The translations under genes were made by a program, and so were the position numbers. Shown here in pieces: positions 1 to 6,367 of a stretch of 32,762 bases of DNA. Position 1 is the first letter of the stretch. The number at the start of each line of letters is the position of its first letter. This stretch comes from an uncultured Bacteroidia bacterium. GTDB lineage: Bacteria > Bacteroidota > Bacteroidia > Bacteroidales > Prolixibacteraceae. The stretch lies in the NCBI GenBank assembly GCA_903834845.1, contig CAILKW010000469.1:1-32762 (forward strand). Reading direction: 5' to 3'. Under the pieces are notes generated by a model. That model did not search any database. It was not told the origin of the DNA and saw only the letters and a list, made by a program, of their open reading frames with translations.

Positions 1-84
1 CTTAATCAACTGTCTGATAGATGGCCCAATACTAAAAGTATAGCCATCCATTTGTTTGTTTACACTTATTCTAATTGCTTCCAT
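1..84 (-). CDS. Hypothetical protein, N-terminal 28 codons only
   Basis: Reading minus from ATG at 84, 28 codons stay open to the window edge; the peptide starts MEAIRISVNKQMDGYTFSIG. I do not recognise a family. A TATCTTTG promoter element lies 23 bases upstream of the start, a spacing common for short-leader Bacteroidota genes, which supports this start. The gene lies downstream of the defence operon on the same strand but has its own promoter, so it is probably a separate unit. Function unknown. Confidence 0.5.
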   Translation of the reverse strand, partial: MEAIRISVNKQMDGYTFSIGPSIRQLIK

Positions 85-106
85 TTTTATTTATTATTCG
101 TCTATG

Positions 107-114
107 CAAAGATA
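107..114 (-). promoter_or_regulatory. Candidate -7 promoter element (TATCTTTG)
   Basis: The minus strand reads TATCTTTG, an exact match to the Bacteroidota sigma-ABfr -7 consensus TAnnTTTG, 22 bases before the ATG of the edge gene. I see no good -33 TTTG at the expected distance. Start-site placement is inferred. Confidence 0.4.
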
Positions 115-321
115 CGAAAAAAGGTCATGGTTTTGCAGTCAATTTTAAATTTTCACTGTTGCCCTAACATGAACGCGAACGACTGAAGCTATATACAGAG
201 TTGCCATTTTTTTGTGAAGTTCAAAGGTAAAATGTTCGATTACCGATAAAAGTCTATTTCTTGTACAAAGTTTCAAGTTTGCACATCAGCCCATAAAAAA
301 GGGTAATGACAGTTATATTGA

Positions 322-331
322 ATGTTAGGCA
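322..331. repeat. Left copy of inverted 10-mer flanking the R-M operon
   Basis: ATGTTAGGCA here is the exact reverse complement of TGCCTAACAT at 6141-6150. The pair brackets the four-gene restriction/toxin operon. A one-base-longer relative, TGCCCTAACAT, lies at 160-170. GCCTAAC/GTTAGGC words resemble integron recombination-site ends, but no full attC is evident. Confidence 0.45.
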
Positions 332-362
332 TCTTTATTTATCTGTTTATCATTATGCTGCA

Positions 363-2432
363 TTATTTGAAATCTACAATCGTTTCATCACCTGCAATAT
401 TCCTAATTTTCATTCGCAAAGGTTTTTTATTGCAGGTAATTTTTCCGTCCCAAAAATCTTTGGACTTTTTACTGTCAGTTATCAAATATCCGTTTTTGTC
501 TATCTTTATTTCGCAATCACTTGTCCAACTGTATGCAGTTGTAGTGCAGTCTATTGATATTAATTCAATTAGCTCTAAACCTGTTTCGCTTATTTCAATT
601 GGTTTAAAATTTGTTTTCTTTGGCTTTTCATCTGTTTCTTCGATTTCTACTTCATCGTCTGTCAGTTCGTTTAATGTTTTGTAATCGTTTTTGTTTAAGC
701 CTTTTTTTTGATTGTATTCGTTAATTTTTTGCAGTAAACGGTCGCTTATAAATTTAGTAATTTCAATCTCATAGAATTCTTCACTGCTAAGGCACAAAGT
801 CGTTAAGTTCATTCCTTGCGCCCCAGCTTCTTTGCTGTTAAAATGTCTTATTTCGTATCCAACAATATCGTTTATAACTACTTCGTCTAAAATCACTTTC
901 AGGTCGCGAAGTACAATTTTTGTTTCGGTGTTGTTGTATTCGTCAATGAATTTGAGAAGCTCTTTTTCGTTGTCAATATCTATGTAGTAAACAATTACTT
1001 GCTTTGTATTATCGGGCAAATCGGGTACGGCTTCGTTTATTATACGGTTCATTAGCGGAATATCCAAAACTTTTGTACTGTGGTCTAACAGGTTTGGTAT
1101 ATAAACTGGCACTAAACCCAATCTGCTGTCGTTAATTGCGCCTTCCCAAAATTTATCCAATTGGTCTTCGTTGCGCAAACCGGTAATCAACGATTTTAAT
1201 TTATCCATAGTTTGCACAGGATTACGAAACAAGGAAACTCCGTCTTTTATGTCTAAAATTTCAAAATTTGCATTTGTGGCTTTCAAGCGGTCCCTGGTGG
1301 TTTGTACGCTGTTTATACCAACGTCCACATGAATAAAATTACGTTTTAAATCGTTTGCCACTTTTGCAGTAACTCCGCTTCCGCCAAAAAAATCGGCTAC
1401 GACTTTCACTTCAGAATTTCCCATACAAATTATTCGACTAATTAACTCTGGATTTTTTTCTGTAGCATAGTCATTTTGAAAAGAATAAGCTGAAATATCA
1501 TCCCATAATGAATCGCAAAGCATTTCATCTGTAGCATCTAATTTATATTCGGGTTTACCAGTTTTTGGATTAGGACGTAATTTTCCTTCTTCAATCCATT
1601 TATCAGCAACTTCTTTTGAACGCATCCAATGCCTGTTTGAAGGAGGAGTTTTTTCAAACAACTCATAATCCATTCCTGTCCTAATTTCAGGAGCATCAAA
1701 AGAATGCCAACGTTCTTGTTTAGATGAGTAACGAGTTGGTGGGGCCAATAAAACATCATCATTTTTAACATAATAAAATATGCTGTCATTAGCAACATTC
1801 AATGCTTTAACAAATTCATTTTCTCTAATACTTTTCTTTGTTCTTTTAACAATAATTTCATTTCTAAAATTCTCTTCCCCAAATACTTCGTCCATTAAAA
1901 TTTTCACATAATGCCCAATATGCCAATCAAGATGTACATAAATACTTGCAGTATCACTCATTACCGATTTTATTGCAAATAGATTTTCGTACATCCAATT
2001 GAGGTAATCTTCTTTGTTCCAAATATCACCATACATTTTTTCTTCAAACGAGCGTAGTTCTTCAATGTCGAGTTGTTCTTCTGCTTTTGCAATTTTTTCG
2101 GCAAGTTTAGGGTTACGGCGAATGTAAACTTTTTTTGCATAGTCGGCCCCGCTTGCAAATGGTGGGTCGATATATACCAAGTCCACTTTTATATCTTTGT
2201 CTTTCAGGTATGCACAAGCCGAGAGGCACTCGCCACGAATAATTAAATTTTTTGAATTTTCGCCTACTATTTCGTTTTTTTCAACTTCGTAAAGCGGCAA
2301 ACCACGTTTTATACGGTCGTAAACCTTGTCGTTATCACGGTAGCGTAAAACACGACGTGTACGTGTCAAGTAGTCCAAAATTGCTTGTCCTTCAACAGTG
2401 TTCGGGGTGTATGGAATGTATTTTATTGGCAT
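363..2432 (-). CDS. Type III restriction-modification methyltransferase subunit (Mod)
   Basis: Probable N6-adenine methyltransferase and site-recognition subunit of a type III restriction system. Seen in the 689-residue product: catalytic motif IV DPPF at 89-92, a downstream TEKNPELISRII stretch around 324-335, and the S-adenosylmethionine motif FFGGSG at 348-353. Motif IV before motif I is the beta-class order usual for Mod proteins. Residues between about 180 and 310 should hold the target-recognition region; the C-terminal part beyond 400 has no motif I can name. The gene starts 2 bases after hepT and is last in the operon, so translation is probably coupled. The length suits the family. 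Target sequence cannot be read from the gene. Confidence 0.9.
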   Translation of the reverse strand: MPIKYIPYTPNTVEGQAILDYLTRTRRVLRYRDNDKVYDRIKRGLPLYEVEKNEIVGENSKNLIIRGECLSACAYLKDKDIKVDLVYIDPPFASGADYAKKVYIRRNPKLAEKIAKAEEQLDIEELRSFEEKMYGDIWNKEDYLNWMYENLFAIKSVMSDTASIYVHLDWHIGHYVKILMDEVFGEENFRNEIIVKRTKKSIRENEFVKALNVANDSIFYYVKNDDVLLAPPTRYSSKQERWHSFDAPEIRTGMDYELFEKTPPSNRHWMRSKEVADKWIEEGKLRPNPKTGKPEYKLDATDEMLCDSLWDDISAYSFQNDYATEKNPELISRIICMGNSEVKVVADFFGGSGVTAKVANDLKRNFIHVDVGINSVQTTRDRLKATNANFEILDIKDGVSLFRNPVQTMDKLKSLITGLRNEDQLDKFWEGAINDSRLGLVPVYIPNLLDHSTKVLDIPLMNRIINEAVPDLPDNTKQVIVYYIDIDNEKELLKFIDEYNNTETKIVLRDLKVILDEVVINDIVGYEIRHFNSKEAGAQGMNLTTLCLSSEEFYEIEITKFISDRLLQKINEYNQKKGLNKNDYKTLNELTDDEVEIEETDEKPKKTNFKPIEISETGLELIELISIDCTTTAYSWTSDCEIKIDKNGYLITDSKKSKDFWDGKITCNKKPLRMKIRNIAGDETIVDFK

Positions 2433-2434
2433 TT

Positions 2435-2770
2435 TTATTCGTTTAATAATTTTTCGACTTCAATTTTTAATACGGGCAAATGATTAATTATGATGTTCCA
2501 AATTTCAGCATTTTCAATATCATCATAACCATGCGAAATTCGGTTTCGTGTATCAACTATTTTGCGAGCGTTTGTAATTTTAATTTCCGGATATAATTCT
2601 AATAATCTTTTTATTGCCTCACCAATAATTTCCAAATTGCGTTCAACTGCATTTTGTAACATCACATTACTCGTGTAATTTTCAAATAAACGAGGTTGCC
2701 CAACAAACTCATCAATTTTTTTTATACAATCCGATACATCATAAAGAAGTTTATAATATTTATTATCCAT
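2435..2770 (-). CDS. HepT-like HEPN ribonuclease toxin (DUF86)
   Basis: A 111-residue all-helical protein of the HEPN/DUF86 family. It carries the defining RX4HXY motif as R75-NRIS-H80-G-Y82, which in characterised HepT toxins forms the RNase site and supplies the tyrosine that the partner nucleotidyltransferase AMPylates. The start overlaps the end of mntA by 8 bases, the usual sign of a toxin-antitoxin pair. What is odd is the position: the pair sits between res and mod of one restriction operon. The family call is firm; toxicity is inferred from the family. Confidence 0.88.
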   Translation of the reverse strand: MDNKYYKLLYDVSDCIKKIDEFVGQPRLFENYTSNVMLQNAVERNLEIIGEAIKRLLELYPEIKITNARKIVDTRNRISHGYDDIENAEIWNIIINHLPVLKIEVEKLLNE

Positions 2771-3071
2771 AAATCTGAATTTTAGTTTCGTTTAATTCTT
2801 TAATAAAAAAAGGATTTTTTAATTGAGTTTCGGTAAGCAAATCTATATCACGATTTAAAGTTAATTTTAATTCATCTTCCATATCCCAGATAGATTGACC
2901 TCTATACAAAGGATCTAAATTTTCCTGAAAAGCAATCAATAAATCAATATCGCTATTATCATTAAATCTGTCGGAGCAAACCGAACCAAAAGCATAAGCT
3001 CGAATAATTTTATATTTTTTTAAAATATCTATCACTTTTGGTAATTTTTCTATTAAATATCTATTTAACAT
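2763..3071 (-). CDS. MntA-like minimal nucleotidyltransferase antitoxin
   Basis: A 102-residue nucleotidyltransferase of the MNT family. The active-site signature GSX10DXD is complete: G29-S30, then D41 and D43; a further acidic strand RDIDLL (75-80) can supply the third metal ligand. In studied HepT/MntA pairs this enzyme adds AMP to the toxin tyrosine and silences it. It begins 6 bases after the res stop codon and overlaps hepT, so res, mntA, hepT and mod are almost certainly one transcript. All catalytic residues I would expect are present, so it looks active. Confidence 0.87.
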   Translation of the reverse strand: MLNRYLIEKLPKVIDILKKYKIIRAYAFGSVCSDRFNDNSDIDLLIAFQENLDPLYRGQSIWDMEDELKLTLNRDIDLLTETQLKNPFFIKELNETKIQIYG

Positions 3072-3077
3072 ATGTAT

Positions 3078-6008
3078 TTAGTTTTTAAAAAATTCGACAA
3101 TGGTACTATTAAATTTTGCAAGATTGTTTTCTAATTTGTCATCATCTTGCAAAAATAGGTATTCAAATTTTGAATAGCCAAATTTTTCGTTGTTCATGTG
3201 TAAAAATTCAGTTTCAACAAATTGTTTTCGTAGTTTGAAAGCTGTTTGTTCAGCAAATCCACTTCCTTTGGTTTCAACTATCAAAACTTTATTTATTTCC
3301 GTGGTATTTCTTTTAATTATCAGAAAATCGGGTGTATAATAACCAACACGTTGATAATTTTTTCCTTTTTTTGCGTAACATAAAATCCTGAAATCAGTTA
3401 ATTCACGTTCACCATTGTAGTATATTTCAAGGTTAAGCTCTTTGAATTGTTTGAGCGTTAATACTTCTTTCAGAAATTTCAATTCAAAAGCACTTTGTTC
3501 AAAATTATAAGGCAAATAATGAAAAGTTTTGTCTTTCGATTTTATGTTTGGTGTAACAGTATTTTTGGTAACATGTTCATCGAAAGAGTAATTTTGAGCA
3601 AAAGCACCAAAGCCTTGTTTTTCCATAATTTCAATCATCAATTTATACGATTTTTGCAAATCATCAATGTTTGGTGTTTCTGGTTGGATATTTTTTTCAT
3701 CCATTCCAACTATTTTACGAACTTCTTCTTTATTTGGATAAAGCAAATTGTTATTTGGTATGCTTTCTAACTTTTCAATTATAAGCATTTGGGCCGCTTG
3801 CGGAATAATTTCGGTTTCAGTTTCAAAACTTCGGCGACAATGGAAAGCCAAACGAATTTGGGACTGAATATTTTGTTGTTTATATAACTCGTTAAAATAC
3901 CTGTGGCCGTTTTTTTCAAAAGTTATTGTGTTAAATATCTTTTTCAATTGGATTTCAAAATTAGCTAAATCGTTGATTGAAATGGTATTGAAACTACCTT
4001 TTGAAATTTCCAATAACCAATTTGTAAAATGAGCAGGTTCTCCTTTTTCTTCAATTAAAAAATCTTTTGTCTGTTTGTCTTTATCAATCATATTATGCTG
4101 AATGATAATAGCTTGATTAAAATTATCTTGTACATTAAGATTTGAAATTTTTGTTTCGGGGTTTGGTTCTTCTTCTTCAATTATTGTATTGTACTCGACT
4201 TGCAATTGATAAAAGTTTATTTTTGGAAGTTTCAAATAATCAATTCTCGAAAAACGCTCAACCATATTGGGTTCTTCGCCTTTCGATAATCGGTTAATTT
4301 CGTAAATACTTGTTTGTTGCTCGTCATTTAGTTGTTTGTCGAGTGCTTTTGCATTGTCTTCGTTCAACCAAATAAGTGCGGTTTCGTTCTTGTTGTTTTT
4401 ATCGACCTGACGCAAGCACCTGCAACTTGTTTGCAAAACCATATTTGTAGGACAATCTCCTTTTTGCGAAAGAATTACAGATGTTAAGCTTTTACAATCC
4501 CAACCTTCTTTGCCTACTTGCACCAAAAGAATAATTTTCTTTTTTGAAAGCGGTGTATCTAATGAAACAAAATCGGTTTCATTCTCTTGTGGTAGTTTAA
4601 ATTCTTTATTTCCTTTGTGATATTTAAGAATAATATCGGGCTGAATTTTCATATCGCCAATCAAAAAAGGATAAATCCGTTCTTCCAATGTTTTTATACT
4701 ACCGCAATAAATAGCAAGTTTAGCACAAGTACCATTTGAATAAACTGTATTTTGATAATTTGCCATAAAATCATCAACCCCTTTTCGTATAATTTGTAAA
4801 GGTTCAAGTTTTATAGCTTGTTCTACCCTTGGTTTTTTTAGGAATTTCTTTATTGCGGTTGTCAACGGATAATAATAAACCGTATTTGCAATTTGCGAAA
4901 ATTTAAGCTGCACTCCTTCTGCAACATTTATTTTATCAATTGAACTTAAATAAGGCGTTCCCGAATAACCTAAAACACTGTTAATTGTTCCGTTGGCGTT
5001 CCACTTTGTAACTACCTGACGTAGTTTAATATCGTCGGTTGCAGCGTGGTGAACTTCGTCAATATGTATTTGCAGATTTGGAATTTTACTAATAATATTT
5101 CGCAATTCATTTGCTTCTTTGTCTTTAAGGTCATCATCAGGCTCAAACAAAACATTATCTTTTAGTTCTAATCTGTCCAAAATTACTTTTTCAGCATTTA
5201 CAACCATTACAAGACCTTTTAACGTGTCAAAAGGTTGATGTTCGCTAACTTTTTTCGCATTAGGATTTTGCCTTCTTTTTTCTTTCGATGAATTTTTTGT
5301 TTGGTCTAATATTTCAAATTTCAGTTCTTTTTTCAAATTACTTGCTGCGGGTTCGGGAATAATCCATGTCGGGTCAAATTTTTCAATAGTTTTAATACTT
5401 GGTACAATTGACGATTTCAAACCCGAAGGAACAAGGATAATAAAATTATGGGCAAATATTTTATTATCGGGTTCATTATCTGCAAAATACAAATCAAGAT
5501 AAATTATAGATGCCATTAAAAATGTTTTGCCGGCCCCCATTGGTAAACTGAAAAGATAATCGGTATAATTAATGCCGTAAAACATTCGTTTTGCCAAATC
5601 AATGAAATCAATTTCGTGAGCATGGTTTGCAATATATGTAGCCAACTCTGGCATAAAAGCACGATTGTAACTTTTATCTTTACCTGTCAGATTATACACA
5701 TTTTGCAATGTAAAATCTAAAACATTTCTGGCAGTTTGATTTCTCATTAATTCAAATTGAGAAGATGCCGGAAATGTAAAATATTTGCTAACGTTTTCTT
5801 TTTCTGATACTAAAAATCGTTCCACAATCAATTGCCAAAGAGGCTTATTCTGACCTTTAATTTTTAGAAATAAATATGTTTCAAGTGCATTAATCTGAGC
5901 CTCTCGAAGTTGTTCCATATTCCGAATGTAAGAAATAATCGGTTTTATAGTACATTCATCGGAATTAATCCATTGATTTTTATGATATTCTATAATTGTT
6001 TGTAACAT
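3078..6008 (-). CDS. Type III restriction subunit (Res): SF2 helicase plus nuclease
   Basis: A 976-residue DEAD-like translocase/endonuclease. Motifs in order: Walker A PMGAGKT at 156-162, motif II DEVH at 317-320, motif III SGTPY at 349-353, motif V GKEGWDCKS at 499-507, motif VI QTSCRCLRQVD at 526-536, and near the C-terminus a PD-(D/E)XK nuclease core (P893-D894, E912-T-K914). That is the layout of type III Res, which works with Mod. It is first in the operon, whereas mod classically precedes res; here the pair is also separated by a toxin-antitoxin pair. No frameshift or missing motif is visible, so the system looks functional. Confidence 0.9.
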   Translation of the reverse strand: MLQTIIEYHKNQWINSDECTIKPIISYIRNMEQLREAQINALETYLFLKIKGQNKPLWQLIVERFLVSEKENVSKYFTFPASSQFELMRNQTARNVLDFTLQNVYNLTGKDKSYNRAFMPELATYIANHAHEIDFIDLAKRMFYGINYTDYLFSLPMGAGKTFLMASIIYLDLYFADNEPDNKIFAHNFIILVPSGLKSSIVPSIKTIEKFDPTWIIPEPAASNLKKELKFEILDQTKNSSKEKRRQNPNAKKVSEHQPFDTLKGLVMVVNAEKVILDRLELKDNVLFEPDDDLKDKEANELRNIISKIPNLQIHIDEVHHAATDDIKLRQVVTKWNANGTINSVLGYSGTPYLSSIDKINVAEGVQLKFSQIANTVYYYPLTTAIKKFLKKPRVEQAIKLEPLQIIRKGVDDFMANYQNTVYSNGTCAKLAIYCGSIKTLEERIYPFLIGDMKIQPDIILKYHKGNKEFKLPQENETDFVSLDTPLSKKKIILLVQVGKEGWDCKSLTSVILSQKGDCPTNMVLQTSCRCLRQVDKNNKNETALIWLNEDNAKALDKQLNDEQQTSIYEINRLSKGEEPNMVERFSRIDYLKLPKINFYQLQVEYNTIIEEEEPNPETKISNLNVQDNFNQAIIIQHNMIDKDKQTKDFLIEEKGEPAHFTNWLLEISKGSFNTISINDLANFEIQLKKIFNTITFEKNGHRYFNELYKQQNIQSQIRLAFHCRRSFETETEIIPQAAQMLIIEKLESIPNNNLLYPNKEEVRKIVGMDEKNIQPETPNIDDLQKSYKLMIEIMEKQGFGAFAQNYSFDEHVTKNTVTPNIKSKDKTFHYLPYNFEQSAFELKFLKEVLTLKQFKELNLEIYYNGERELTDFRILCYAKKGKNYQRVGYYTPDFLIIKRNTTEINKVLIVETKGSGFAEQTAFKLRKQFVETEFLHMNNEKFGYSKFEYLFLQDDDKLENNLAKFNSTIVEFFKN

Positions 6009-6140
6009 TCACGAATTTTTAAATTAAAAGTCAAAATTAACAAAAAAAAATAATAGAGCCTACACAGGCGGCTTTTTTCTTTTCTTTTCATTATTGCTTT
6101 ATCGTTGTGTATCGGTTTGGTTTGTCGTTGGTTTTTATAG

Positions 6141-6150
6141 TGCCTAACAT
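6141..6150. repeat. Right copy of inverted 10-mer flanking the R-M operon
   Basis: TGCCTAACAT, exact reverse complement of 322-331. It lies 133 bases upstream of the res start codon. With its partner it frames about 5.8 kb holding exactly the four defence genes. Confidence 0.45.
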
Positions 6151-6295
6151 CTATATTCCTATAGTTGTTGATATATCCTTATCCGCAGCGCGATATTTAC
6201 GCTATTGCATTGATTTAGTTTTATTTAAAAAATATTATTATCTACTATTGTATTCAAATTCAATACAGTAAGGCCGATTGGTATAAATCTTCCAT

Positions 6296-6352
6296 TTTTG
6301 CATCATTCAAAACAAAGTCAGAACTACATAATACTGAAAATAAAGATGACTA
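6296..6352 (+). repeat. Imperfect 57-bp direct repeat, copy 1
   Basis: Matches 19716-19772 at 52 of 57 positions with no gaps. Copy 2 is the leader and start codon of the S37-type peptidase gene. Copy 1 keeps the same ATG context (ATG at 6346) but its reading frame ends after 15 codons, so it is a leader without a gene. The two copies enclose the whole polysaccharide locus. Confidence 0.8.
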
Positions 6353-6367
6353 TATCTATCAACCGTT

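Larger units (their letters stand above)
6009..6367. other. Intergenic region between res start and GH2 3' end
   Basis: No convincing gene. It contains a TAATTTTG element on the minus strand (6032-6039) that could be the res -7 box, the right copy of the inverted 10-mer (6141-6150), and the first copy of the 57-bp direct repeat (6296-6352). On the plus strand the repeat leads into a 15-codon remnant ORF starting at 6346 that runs into the GH2 3' end. It reads as a junction between the defence island and the polysaccharide locus. Confidence 0.6.

Noticed and set aside
160-331. A true integron attC site after mod
   Set aside because: The outer ends fit RYYYAAC/GTTRRRY loosely, but the inner arms do not pair well, there is no complete site upstream of res and no integrase in view. 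Kept only as a finding about inverted words.
306-684. Plus-strand ORFs opposite the mod 3' end
   Set aside because: They are antisense to a well-supported gene and rich in Ser/Phe/Ile as expected for shadows of a Lys/Glu/Asn-rich protein.
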